Origin: Sipunculus nudus
Lineage: Eukaryota; Annelida; Sipuncula; Golfingiida; Sipunculidae
DNA length: 64,000 bases
Direction: 5' to 3'
Assembly (NCBI GenBank): GCA_026874595.1
Contig: CM049307.1
Location: 1,699,579-1,763,578 of the forward strand
The notes below the pieces were generated by a model. It saw only the letters and a list, made by a program, of their open reading frames with translations. It was not told where the DNA came from and made no database searches. Shown piece after piece: positions 9,636 through 19,823 of this stretch. Position numbers and translations under genes: made by a program. Each line of letters opens with the position of its first letter. The stretch's first letter is position 1.

Positions 9636-12548
9636 GGTGAAAACATTGAGAGAAAACCCAGTGATATATTCACAAAGATAGGTGTAAACATTGAGAGAAA
9701 AACCAGTGATATATTCACAAAGATAGGTAAAAACATTGAGAGAAAACACAGTGATATATTCACAAAGATAGGTGTAAACATTGAGAGATAAACCAGTGAT
9801 ATATTCTCAAAGATAGGTGTAAACATTGAGAGAAAACACAGTGATATATTCACAAAGATAGGTGTAAACATTGAGAGAAAACACAGTGATATATTCACAA
9901 AGATAGGTGTGAACATTGAGAGAAAACACAGTGATATATTCACAAAGATAGGTGTAAACATTGAGAGAAAAACCAGTGATATATTCACAAAGATAGGTGT
10001 AAACATTGAGAGAAAACACAGTGATATATTCACAAAGATAGGTGTAAACATTGAGAGAAAACACAGTGATATATTCACAAAGATAGGTGTAAACATTGAG
10101 AGAAAAACCAGTGATATATTCACAAAGATAGGTGTGAACATTGAGAGAAAACACAGTGATATATTCACAAAGATAGGTGTAAACATTGAGAGAAAACACA
10201 GTGATATATTCACAAAGATAGGTGAAAACATTGAGAGAAAACACAGTGATATATTCACAAAGATAGGTGTAAACATTGAGAGAAAACACAGTGATATATT
10301 CACAAAGATAAGTGTAAACATTGAGAGAAAACACAGTGATATATTCACAAAGATAGGTGTAAACATTGAGAGAAAACACAGTGATATATTCACAAAGATA
10401 GGTGTGAACATTGAGAGAAAACACAGTGATATATTCACAAAGATAGGTGTGAACATTGAGAGAAAAACCAGTGATATATTCACAAAGATAGGTGTGAACA
10501 TTGAGAGAAAACACAGTGATATATTCACAAAGATAGGTGTGAACATTGAGAGAAAACACAGTGATATATTCACAAAGATAGGTGTGAACATTGAGAGAAA
10601 ACACAGTGATATATTCACAAAGATAGGTGTAAACATTGAGAGAAAAACCAGTGATATATTCACAAAGATAGGTGTAAACATTGAGAGAAAACACAGTGAT
10701 ATATTCACAAAGATAGGTGTAAACATTGAGAGAAAACACAGTGATATATTCACAAAGATAGGTGTAAACATTGAGAGAAAAACCAGTGATATATTCACAA
10801 AGATAGGTGTAAACATTGAGAGAAAACACAGTGATATATTCACAAAGATAGGTGTGAACATTGAGAGAAAACACAGTGATATATTCACAAAGATAGGTGT
10901 GAACATTGAGAGAAAACACAGTGATATATTCACAAAGATAGGTGTAAACATTGAGAGAAAACACAGTGATATATTCACAAAGATAGGTGTAAACATTGAG
11001 AGAAAACACAGTGATATATTCACAAAGATAGGTGTAAACATTGAGAGAAAAACCAGTGATATATTCACAAAGATAGGTGAACATTGAGAGAAAACACAGT
11101 GATATATTCACAAAGATAGGTGTAAACATTGAGAGAAAACACAGTGATTTATTCACAAAGATAGGTGTAAACATTGAGAGAAAACACAGTGATATATTCA
11201 CAAAGATAGGTGTAAACATTGAGAGAAAACACAGTGATATATTCACAAAGATAGGTGAAAACATTGAGAGAAAACACAGTGATATATTCACAAAGATAGG
11301 TGTAAACATTGAGAGAAAACACAGTGATATATTCACAAAGATAGGTGTGAACATTGAGAGAAAAACCAGTGATATATTCACAAAGAAAGGTGAAAACATT
11401 GAGAGAAAACACAGTGATATATTCACAAAGATAGGTGTAAACATTGAGAGAAAAACCAGTGATATATTCACAAAGATAGGTGTAAACATTGAGAGAAAAC
11501 ACAGTGATATATTCACAAAGATAGGTGTAAACATTGAGAGAAAAACCAGTGATATATTCACAAAGAAAGGTGAAAACATTGAGAGAAAACACAGTGATAT
11601 ATTCACAAAGATAGGTGTAAACATTGAGAGAAAAACCAGTGATATATTCACAAAGATAGGTGTAAACATTGAGAGAAAACACAGTGATATATTCACAAAG
11701 ATAGGTGTAAACATTGAGAGAAAACACAGTGATATATTCACAAAGATAGGTGTAAACATTGTGAGAAAAACCAGTGATATATTCACAAAGATAGGTGTAA
11801 ACATTGAGAGAAAACACAGTGATATATTCACAAAGATAGGTGTGAACATTGAGAGAAAACACAGTGATATATTCACAAAGATAGGTGTGAACATTGAGAG
11901 AAAACACAGTGATATATTCACAAAGATAGGTGTAAACATTGAGAGAAAACACAGTGATATATTCACAAAGATAGGTGTAAACATTGAGAGAAAACACAGT
12001 GATATATTCACAAAGATAGGTGTAAACATTGAGAGAAAAACCAGTGATATATTCACAAAGATAGGTGAAAACATTGAGAGAAAACACAGTGATATATTCA
12101 CAAAGATAGGTGTAAACATTGAGAGAAAACACAGTGATATATTCACAAAGATAGGTGTAAACATTGAGAGAAAACACAGTGATATATTCACAAAGATAGG
12201 TGTAAACATTGAGAGAAAACACAGTGATATATTCACAAAGATAGGTGAAAACATTGAGAGAAAACACAGTGATATATTCACAAAGATAGGTGTAAACATT
12301 GAGAGAAAACACAGTGATATATTCACAAAGATAGGTGTAAACATTGAGAGAAAACACAGTGATATATTCACAAAGATAGGTGTGAACATTGAGAGAAAAA
12401 CCAGTGATATATTCACAAAGATAGGTGGAAAAATTGAGAGAAAACACAGTGATATATTCACAAAGATAGGTGTAAACATTGAGAGAAAACACAGTGATAT
12501 ATTCACAAAGATAGGTGTAAACATTGAGAGAAAAACCAGTGATATATT
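9636..12548. repeat. 45-bp minisatellite, first part (about 65 units)
   Basis: Head-to-tail units of 45 bp translate on the plus strand to VNIERKHSDIFTKIG. Two common variants differ at AAACAC versus AAAACC (KHSD/KTSD); others differ at GTAAAC/GTGAAC/GAAAAC. A TAA interrupts one unit near 9788, and a 2-bp deletion at 11077 shifts frame. The array starts inside the ORF1 RNA-binding region. It stops abruptly at the LTR of the inserted gypsy element and resumes after it. Confidence 0.95.
12544..12548. repeat. Target-site duplication of the gypsy element (left)
   Basis: ATATT, which is part of the 45-bp unit, recurs at 17616-17620 directly after the 3' LTR. Confidence 0.9.
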
Positions 12549-12759
12549 TGTCATATTGTGAGTAAGGAACAAGTCTATTGTAAGACTGAACAAGTCTATT
12601 TTAAGACTGAACAAGTCCATTATATGATGGAACCAGTCTATACTGTAGAGAAACAGGAAGTGTTTCCGGGCATGGAGATTAAAAGCACATGGTGTTCAAT
12701 CACGAGTCTTATTGTTATCTATGTTCTAAGTGCGCATGCAGGGGCCATCGGACATTACA
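12549..12759 (+). mobile_element. 5' LTR of the gypsy element
   Basis: TGTCATATTG ... GACATTACA, 211 bp, ending in TG...CA-type termini. The matching 3' LTR has the same length and about nine substitutions. It contains a short tandem phrase, AAGACTGAACAAGTC, repeated at 12582-12616. Confidence 0.95.
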
Positions 12760-12777
12760 GTGGCGACGAAGATAATC
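12760..12777 (+). other. Primer-binding site candidate of the gypsy element
   Basis: GTGGCGACGAAGATAATC starts at the LTR edge, the position expected for a tRNA primer site. The TGGCGAC start is of a type seen in Ty3/gypsy elements. I did not match it to a particular tRNA. Confidence 0.55.
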
Positions 12778-12827
12778 AGTACATTCCTGTGTATCATTTG
12801 GATCATATATTCTGTGGATATACCACG

Positions 12828-14156
12828 ATGGCATGCAAGGATAGCTTTGATGCGGGAGGCCTAAAGCCCTTTGATACTACAGGACCGCCATCTTCCGTGG
12901 GACCACGTTGGAATGCTTGGCTCAAGAGTTTTACTCTGTTTTCCGACGCTCGCGGCCTCATCGCGGACAAACCAACGGCCACAAACCTCATAAACCGGCA
13001 GAAGCGTGCCATGCTGCTTCATTTTGCGGGTGAGTCAGTTCAGTGTATCTTTGAAACTTTGCCCGATACTGGCGAGGTCACGGACTATGATAGCGCTGTC
13101 AATGCCTTAAATACTTATTTTGAGCCTCAAGTAAACAGTACATTTCAACGTAACGTATTTCATGAACTCAAGCAAGAACCTGAGGAGACTGTTGCTCAGT
13201 TTGCCACACGCCTGAAACGAGAAGGTCAATTTTGTAAATATAATGACCTGGACGATCAGATTAGAGATATGATTGTACAAAAATGTACATCCCATGAATT
13301 ACGTCGAAAACTCCTTGAGAGGGGGGAAGGGCTAAACCTATCAGACACTTTAAAAATTGCTAGTCAGCAAGAGGCTGTGGACCGTCAGTTAAAAGCCATG
13401 CAGCTAGGCCCACCAGAGGTCAGGCATGTATCAACAAGGGCTATGTCACCAGAAATGACCAGTGACAAAGCAAGAGCTAGATGTTATCGCTGTAACCGTT
13501 CAGGACATCTTGCCAGGGACAAAGACTGTCCAGCCAGAGGCAGAACCTGCAACAAATGTGGCGGGACTGGCCATTTTGCGGTATGTTGTAAAACCAAGAA
13601 CAGATACCCCTCAGATCGTGGCCAACAGAATAAAACTAGAAAACATGGGCCAAGAAACGTGAAGCACAGCCGGCCCAGACAAAGTGTAAACTATGTCAAC
13701 CTGAGTGATCATGATAACAAAACTGATGAATCAGATTCGGATAGTGATTTTGCATTTGGTGTTAATCACTCAGACATTGATACTCCTGTTGAAATTGGAG
13801 GAGTTCCATTACGTGTTCTTATTGATTCTGGAGCAACCACTAACATTGTAGACAAAGCAACATGGGAATACCTAAAAAGTCAGCGTATACAGTGTAGATC
13901 AAGAAAAGGAGGCAAGCCAGTTTTTCCATATGCCTGTGACAAGCCACTAACAGTCATAGGTACGTTTGAAACTATCATCAAATCTGGAGACCGGTGCATA
14001 CACTGCCAGTTTAGTGTTATTGATGGTGTTGGTAAACCTCTGCTAGGTGCCAAAACAGCTCAACAACTAGGAGTGCTGAGACTTGGAAACCAAGTAAATA
14101 CAGTGTCTGAGAGTTCCATAATAAGTGAATACCCTGAATTATTCAACAAGATGTAA
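12828..14156 (+). CDS. Gag and protease part of the gypsy polyprotein
   Basis: The open frame runs from 12558, but its first 68 codons lie in the LTR. The first ATG after the primer site is at 12828 (MACKDSFD), so that start is preferred. Numbering from 12558: a capsid-like region at 110-290 (RWNAWLKSF, EPEETVAQFATRLKREGQF), two CCHC knuckles (C309-C312-H317-C324 and C331-C334-H339-C344), a basic stretch (350-375), an acidic serine linker, and an aspartic protease with LIDSGATTNIVD (D423-S424-G425), followed by the LLGAKTAQQLGV flap-end region. It ends with TAA at 14154-14156, inside a small insertion. The pol frame resumes in the same phase beyond it, so gag-pro and pol were originally one polyprotein. 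Confidence 0.9.
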   Translation: MACKDSFDAGGLKPFDTTGPPSSVGPRWNAWLKSFTLFSDARGLIADKPTATNLINRQKRAMLLHFAGESVQCIFETLPDTGEVTDYDSAVNALNTYFEPQVNSTFQRNVFHELKQEPEETVAQFATRLKREGQFCKYNDLDDQIRDMIVQKCTSHELRRKLLERGEGLNLSDTLKIASQQEAVDRQLKAMQLGPPEVRHVSTRAMSPEMTSDKARARCYRCNRSGHLARDKDCPARGRTCNKCGGTGHFAVCCKTKNRYPSDRGQQNKTRKHGPRNVKHSRPRQSVNYVNLSDHDNKTDESDSDSDFAFGVNHSDIDTPVEIGGVPLRVLIDSGATTNIVDKATWEYLKSQRIQCRSRKGGKPVFPYACDKPLTVIGTFETIIKSGDRCIHCQFSVIDGVGKPLLGAKTAQQLGVLRLGNQVNTVSESSIISEYPELFNKM

Positions 14157-14387
14157 TCATGACATAGTCGCCAGCGGTTGCCAAGAACCGTGACCTTGCC
14201 CTTGGACCGATCAAGACCAAAAACAATAGGCTCCGAGGGATACCCATTTAACACTTCACCTATAAGTTTCAAAGCGACTGATGCAAAATTGCGACCTGTA
14301 GCGTGCGGACAAACAGACAAACAAACAAACAAACAGACACGACGATTAGCCTATAGTCGCCAGACCTAGGCTGGCGACTATAATAAA
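14151..14387. mobile_element. Small hairpin element (MITE/SINE-like) breaking gag-pol
   Basis: About 237 bp with ATAGTCGCCAG at 14164-14174 and its reverse complement CTGGCGACTAT at 14371-14381. The right end is a perfect 12-bp hairpin, TATAGTCGCCAG/CTGGCGACTATA, at 14352-14382. The interior has a (CAAA)n-like stretch (14316-14334). The sequence on both sides reads as one polyprotein in the same frame (FNK then VGKLNGRQV), so this segment is inserted. Its length is a multiple of three but it contains stops at 14154 and 14367. Target duplication is not clear. Confidence 0.7.
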
Positions 14388-17084
14388 GTAGGGAAACTCA
14401 ACGGGAGACAGGTACGACTCTATGTGAACCCTGACATACCACCAGTTGCTCAGCCAATGCGCAGACTTCCTTTCAGTCTGAGACCGAAAGTCGAGCAAAA
14501 GCTACAAGAAATGATGGATGCCGACATCATTGAAAAGGTAGAAGAGCCAACCCCATGGGGGAATCCGATCGTGGTAGCTCCAAAGCCGAACAACCAAAAT
14601 GACATAAGACTTTGCCTAGACATGCGAAAAACAAACGAAGCAATTCTACGGGAACGATATCCGATACCTACTGTGGACGATGTTCTGTTCGAAATAAACA
14701 CGAGTCGCGTATTCTCGAAACTTGATTTAAAGTGGGGATACCACCAGGTGGAGCTGCATCCAGAATCGCGAAATCTAACAACGTTTGTTACACACTGCGG
14801 CCTTTATCGTTACAAACGCCTTGTGTTTGGAGTCAATGCAGCAGCCGAGATCTACCAAAATGAAATCGCGCGGGTCATTCAAGGAATACCCGGTACGGCA
14901 AACATCTCAGATGATATATTGGTTCACGGACCTGACCAGGCGGAACATGATCATCGTCTTCGCCAAGTATTAAACCGCCTAAAAGAAGCTGGCCTAACGC
15001 TGAACAAGGGCAAATGTGTTTTCAACTCGTCCGAGGTAACCTTTATGGGTCACCATATCACGTCCGAAGGGGTCAACCCAGCGCAAGACAAGATTCTTGC
15101 CGTACAACATTTCAGGGAACCCGAAAACGCACAGGAAGTGAGAAGCTTCCTGGGACTGGTTAACTTCTGCAGCAGATTCATTCCCAACTTCGCGACAACA
15201 GCCGAACCACTACGAAGGCTTACACGGAAGGGCCAAGCTTTTCAATTCGGTGAAAAGGAGAAAACTTCATTCAACGCACTGAAAGATGCCCTAACCAATG
15301 CTGAAACATTAGGATTCTATGATCAAAAGGCCAAATCTACAGTGATCGCTGATGCTAGCCCAGTAGGCCTTGGGAGTGTTTTACTGCAAAGCCAACCGGA
15401 TGGTCAGCGCATAATAGCTTATGCCAGCAGGAATCTGAGTGCTGTGGAGCGCAGATATTCGCAAACTGAAAGAGAGGCTCTCAGTCTTGTATGGGCCTGT
15501 GAGAAGTTTAAGCCATACCTGATTGGTATAGAGTTTGACTTGGCCACAGATCACAAGCCGTTACAGGCAATATACTCGCCAAAGTCCAAGCCCTGTGCCA
15601 GAATTGAACGATGGGTACTGAGACTGCAGCCATTTCACTTTAAAGTAAAGTACATACCAGGTAGCCAAAACATTGCAGATTCCTTGTCGAGACTGTCGGT
15701 AATAAACCAAGACAGTGAACGCCTTGATTCTTTTGATGACGCGGAAAACTATGTACATTTCATTGCCACGACAGCCATCCCGAAAGCTATGAGCACGTTA
15801 GAAATTGCCCAGGTCTCTGCAGAGGATGAGGATTTAAGCCACATCCGGCAATGTGTGGAATCTTCCAACTGGAATAATTGCAAGATCAAGCAGTATGTTA
15901 CTATCAGCAGTGAGCTGTGCACAGCAGGTAACCTGTTACTGCGTGGAACAAGAATTGTACTACCTCAGAAATTACGAATGAATGCCGTAATGATAGCACA
16001 TGAAGGACACTGTGGAGTTTTTGCCACAAAACAGAGACTACGTACAAAAGTATGGTGGCCTGGCATGGACCGCGACGAAGAAAAGTTATGCAGATCGTGT
16101 CATGGATGCCAGCTCGCTAGCCGTCCAGATCCGCCAGAGCCCATCATAAGCACAATGATGCCACAAGGTCCATGGCAGGACCTAGCCGCCGACTTCCTAG
16201 GACCTTTGCCCACCGGTGAGTCGCTACTGATCATAGTTGATTATTATAGCCGATACTACGAAGTCGCTGTCATGCGGTCCACACTTGTCAGTAAAACAAT
16301 CACATGTTTCCGTGAAATATTCGCACGTCATGGTCTGCCGTTATCGTTGTACACAGACAACGGACCCCAGTTCATCGCCCAAGAATTCGCTGACTACATG
16401 AAGGAATGTGGGATAAACCACTACCGCGTAACCCCAAAATGGCCTCAAGCAAATGGAGAAGTCGAGAGCCAAAACCAGTCCGTATTGAAAAGAATGAGAA
16501 TCGCACATTCAGAAGGTCGTGACTGGAAAGAGGGACTGCTTACTTATTTAGCTGCCTACCGTTCCACACCCCACTCCACGACAGGAGTGAGTCCAGCGAA
16601 ACTGCTTTTCGGTCGCGAAATAAAGACAAAACTACCATCGTTAATAGAAACCGTAACTGACCAGGAGGTTAGAGATATTGAAGCTGAAAGAAAAGGCAGG
16701 TCAAAGTTGTATGCAGACGAAAGGAGAAATGCCCGTCCTTCAGATATACATGTCGGAGATCAAGTGTTGATGAAAAGAGAAAGCCAAGGCAAATTGGATA
16801 CGCCGTTCAAAACCGTTCCGTATACTGTGGTTGATAGGGCAGGAAGTAACGTCACAGTCGAGTCGCCGGAAGGAGCACCTTTTGAGAGGAATACGAGCCA
16901 TCTGAAACGATACATCAGTGCCGACTCCAGTGATAACAGTACCACCACATCCGAGCAACCTGATCCTTGTGTTGTACCTGATGAACAAGTTATCCCAGAC
17001 AACCAAAATGCTGCTCCTGATAGAGACAGGCCAAAACGGGTAGGAGCAAAACCAAGTTGGTTAAAAGATTACGTCTCAAAGTGA
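14370..17084 (+). CDS. Pol of the gypsy element: RT, RNase H, integrase
   Basis: The frame is open from 14370, and its first ATG is at 14424. Numbering from that ATG: RT with LDLKWGYHQ (D101) and ISDDILV (D163, D164); RNase H with IADAS (D310), SQTEREAL (E349-E351 region) and TDHKPL (D376); integrase zinc site H526/H529 and C559/C562; integrase core D590, D645 and E681, giving the D-D-35-E spacing; and a C-terminal GDQVLMKRE domain at 778-786. No stop or frameshift is seen over 886 codons, so the enzyme part looks intact. Translation would need the upstream gag, which is cut off by the small insertion at 14151. No ribosomal frameshift is needed because gag and pol share a frame. Confidence 0.93.
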   Translation, partial: AGDYNKVGKLNGRQVRLYVNPDIPPVAQPMRRLPFSLRPKVEQKLQEMMDADIIEKVEEPTPWGNPIVVAPKPNNQNDIRLCLDMRKTNEAILRERYPIPTVDDVLFEINTSRVFSKLDLKWGYHQVELHPESRNLTTFVTHCGLYRYKRLVFGVNAAAEIYQNEIARVIQGIPGTANISDDILVHGPDQAEHDHRLRQVLNRLKEAGLTLNKGKCVFNSSEVTFMGHHITSEGVNPAQDKILAVQHFREPENAQEVRSFLGLVNFCSRFIPNFATTAEPLRRLTRKGQAFQFGEKEKTSFNALKDALTNAETLGFYDQKAKSTVIADASPVGLGSVLLQSQPDGQRIIAYASRNLSAVERRYSQTEREALSLVWACEKFKPYLIGIEFDLATDHKPLQAIYSPKSKPCARIERWVLRLQPFHFKVKYIPGSQNIADSLSRLSVINQDSERLDSFDDAENYVHFIATTAIPKAMSTLEIAQVSAEDEDLSHIRQCVESSNWNNCKIKQYVTISSELCTAGNLLLRGTRIVLPQKLRMNAVMIAHEGHCGVFATKQRLRTKVWWPGMDRDEEKLCRSCHGCQLASRPDPPEPIISTMMPQGPWQDLAADFLGPLPTGESLLIIVDYYSRYYEVAVMRSTLVSKTITCFREIFARHGLPLSLYTDNGPQFIAQEFADYMKECGINHYRVTPKWPQANGEVESQNQSVLKRMRIAHSEGRDWKEGLLTYLAAYRSTPHSTTGVSPAKLLFGREIKTKLPSLIETVTDQEVRDIEAERKGRSKLYADERRNARPSDIHVGDQVLMKRESQGKLDTPFKTVPYTVVDRAGSNVTVESPEGAPFERNTSHLKRYISADSSDNSTTTSEQPDPCVVPDEQVIPDNQNAAPDRDRPKRVGAKPSWLKDYVSK

Positions 17085-17391
17085 TGTGTTAACGGGGCAG
17101 AATAATCCCCAGAGACCTGAGGGCAGTCTACCCCTGTGATGGTCTCCATATTTAAGAATCTGATATGATTTGTATTGACATTTTAATTTTTCCATTTAAA
17201 TGCTCTCGTTAAACACTCAGTGCATGTTCAACCTTTCTACGAACATTCATACAGTCCAGTGGGACATGCAGACGCTTTAGTTGGTGCGGTAAAAGACTCA
17301 TTTCGTTACAAGTATTTTGCAATCTGTTATCGGTACATTCATAATTAAGTCATTAGTAACTTTCATTATTGTATACACATGTTACTTAAGT
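17085..17391. other. Non-coding 3' region of the gypsy element
   Basis: Between the pol stop and the polypurine tract; no env-like open frame. Confidence 0.6.
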
Positions 17392-17404
17392 AGAAAGGGA
17401 GGGA
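17392..17404 (+). other. Polypurine tract
   Basis: AGAAAGGGAGGGA lies immediately before the TGTCAT start of the 3' LTR, the standard site for plus-strand priming. Confidence 0.85.
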
Positions 17405-17615
17405 TGTCATATTGTGAGTAAGGAACAAGTCTATTGTAAGACTGAACAAGTCTATTGTAAGACTGAACAAGTCCATTATAAGATGGAACCAGTCTATACT
17501 GTAGAGGAACAGGAAGTGTTTCCGGGCATGGAGATTAACAGCACTACGTGTTCAATCACGAGTCTTATTGTTATCTATGTTCTATGTGCGCATGCAGGGG
17601 CCATCAGACATTACA
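17405..17615 (+). mobile_element. 3' LTR of the gypsy element
   Basis: 211 bp, colinear with 12549-12759. Differences are single bases plus one three-base cluster (ACATGG versus ACTACG). Confidence 0.95.
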
Positions 17616-18990
17616 ATATTCACAAAGATTGGTGAAAACATTGAGAGAAAACACAGTGATATATTCACAAAGATAGGTGTAAACATTGAGAGAAAACAGT
17701 GATATATTCACAAAGATAGGTGTAAACATTGAGAGAAAACACAGTGATATATTCACAAAGATAGGTGTAAACATTGAGAGAAAACAGTGATATATTCACA
17801 AAGATAGGTGTAAACATTGAGAGAAAAAATAGTGATATATTCACAAAGATAGGTGTAAACATTGAGAGAAAAACACAGTGATATATTCACAAAGATAGGT
17901 GTAAACATTGAGAGAAAACACAGTGATATATTCACAAAGATAGGTGTAAACATTGAGAGAAAACACAGTGATATATTCACAAAGATAGGTGTAAACATTG
18001 AGAGAAAACACAGTGATATATTCACAAAGATAGGTGTAAACATTGAGAGAAAACACAGTGATATATTCGCAAAGATAGGTGTAAACATTGAGAGAAAAAC
18101 AAGTGATATATTCGCAAAGATAGGTGTAAACATTGAGAGAAAAACCAGTGATATATTCGCAAAGATAGGTGTAAACATTGAGAGAAAACACAGTGATATA
18201 TTCACAAAGATAGGTGTAAACATTGAGAGAAAACACAGTGATATATTCACAAAGATAGGTGTAAACATTGAGAGAAAAACCAGTGATATATTCACAAAGA
18301 TAGGTGTAAACATTGAGAGAAAACACAGTGATATATTCACAAAGATAGGTGTAAACATTGAGAGAAAACACAGTGATATATTCACAAAGATAGGTGTAAA
18401 CATTGAGAGAAAACACAGTGATATATTCACAAAGATAGGTGTAAACATTGAGAGAAAACACAGTGATATATTCACAAAGATAGGTGTAAACATTGAGAGA
18501 AAACACAGTGATATATTCACAAAGATAGGTGTAAACATTGAGAGAAAACACAGTGATATATTCACAAAGATAGGTGTAAACATTGAGAGAAAACACAGTG
18601 ATACATTCACAAAGATAGGTGTAAACATTGAGAGAAAACACAGTGATACATTCACAAAGATAGGTGTAAACATTGAGAGAAAACACAGTGATACATTCAC
18701 AAAGATAGGTGTGAACATTGAGAGAAAACACAGTGATATATTCACAAAGATAGGTGTGAACATTGAGAGAAAAACCAGTGATATATTCACAAAGTTAGGT
18801 GAAAACATTGAGAGAAAACACAGTGATATATTCACAAAGATAGGTGTAAACATTAAGAGAAAACACAGTGATATATTCACAAAGATAGGTGTAAACATTG
18901 AGAGAAAAACCAGTGATATATTCACAAAGATAGGTGTAAACATTGAGAGAAAACACAGTGATATATTCACAAAGATAGGTGTAAACATTG
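17616..18990. repeat. 45-bp minisatellite, second part (about 30 units)
   Basis: It resumes at ATATT, which is the right copy of the target duplication (17616-17620), and continues in the same unit phase. Two early units lack 2 bp (near 17695 and 17785) and one has an extra A (near 17870). Variants KHSDTFTKIG (three consecutive units near 18590-18700) and KTSDIFAKIG (18055-18170) cluster locally. The last unit runs directly into ORF1 C-terminal coding sequence. Confidence 0.95.
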
Positions 18991-19255
18991 ACAGGGTCGG
19001 AAAAAAGAACGGCAATCGTGCCATATTGGTTAAATTTGTGAGCTACTCTATAAGACAGTCTGTGTTAACCAAGAGAAAACAGCTTAGAGGAACTGGCATT
19101 GTTATTGTTGGAGATTTGACTGAGAAAAGATTTAAATTACTACAAGCGACAAAAAGACATGATAAGTGCAACTTGCATGGACAGTCGATGGACGGGTGAA
19201 GGCAAAAACAGAAGAGGGACGAATTCTCCATATTATGAACACCAGGACCCTTTAG
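18991..19255 (+). pseudogene. ORF1 C-terminal RNA-binding part of the L1-like LINE
   Basis: It follows the last 45-bp unit in frame: VNID, then RVGKKNGNRAILVKFVSY, RQSVLTKRKQLRGTGIVI and LTEKRFKLLQATKR. This is the RRM-to-C-terminal-domain wording of L1-type ORF1p (Transposase_22 family). A one-base shift near 19175-19190 moves the frame to VDGRVKAKTEEGRILHIM, with a stop at 19253-19255; in the unshifted frame a stop falls at 19197-19199. The protein would bind nucleic acid as part of the LINE RNP. Confidence 0.75.
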
Positions 19256-19823
19256 AGACTGTAACACACAAATATGGACTAAAATAAGTTTGAATAATCA
19301 AGGTAAAACTGCATATTAATATTTGTTGAAAATTAAATTTCTGTGAGACTTGTCAAATTAATGAATAACTATTTCCAGTTGCTCATAAACATGATATAAA
19401 CTTTAAATCATAACATAACAGCTTGCCAGGTCATTGGGTCCATTAGTTTAAAGTTCATGTGCACCTTCAGACAGAACTGTTATAATTAGACGGACTAGTT
19501 CTGTCTGGATGGATAAGGGGAGACCATCTATGAATGACCATAACATTGTCAATTGGACTGCGCAGCCTAATTGTGTAAGAGCTGACCACGTCTCAGAGGA
19601 AACCAGCGGGAGTAAGCCTCTTAAATAATTTTGTGTTAAGTGTTACTATTTTTGCCCTGTAGTAGGGTATGGACAAAGGCAAGGTGTATTTACTGGGGAA
19701 ATATTTTGGGTTAAACTTGTGCACTCAGGTTTGTTTTGAACTGTAATATATTTTAAAACATTGGTCACTACTGGTTACTTGGAAAGCAATGAACATAGAA
19801 TGAATAACTTTGGTAATCGTTAC
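19256..19823. other. Region between ORF1 and ORF2 of the LINE
   Basis: No open frame with family resemblance. It probably belongs to the LINE as inter-ORF sequence or a degraded ORF1 end. Confidence 0.4.

Larger units (their letters stand above)
12549..17615 (+). mobile_element. Ty3/gypsy LTR retrotransposon inserted in the 45-bp array
   Basis: Complete layout: 211-bp 5' LTR, primer site, gag-pro, pol (RT, RNase H, integrase), polypurine tract, 211-bp 3' LTR, with 5-bp ATATT target duplications. About nine substitutions separate the LTRs by eye (~4%), so the insertion is not very recent. No env-like frame exists: only 320 bp lie between the pol stop and the 3' LTR. Gag-pol in one frame, two zinc knuckles and the ISDDILV RT box suggest the Mag-like lineage, which includes sea-urchin SURL and bivalve Steamer-type elements; this placement is inference. 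Confidence 0.92.

Noticed and set aside
9636-12548. Possible CRISPR array
   Set aside because: Units are contiguous with no unique spacers, and the genome is eukaryotic.
9548-12620. Very long minus-strand frames (506 and 937 codons) reading NISLCFLSMFTPIFV or YITVFSLNVYTYLCE
   Set aside because: They are translations of the 45-bp unit in other frames. A unit whose length is a multiple of three and lacks stops keeps frames open on both strands. Only the plus-strand frame joins to ORF1 sequence.
12549-17615. Endogenous retrovirus with env
   Set aside because: Only about 320 bp without an open frame lie between pol and the 3' LTR; there is no envelope gene, so it is an LTR retrotransposon.
17753-19024. 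423-codon minus-strand hydrophobic frame
   Set aside because: Same cause, in the second half of the 45-bp array.
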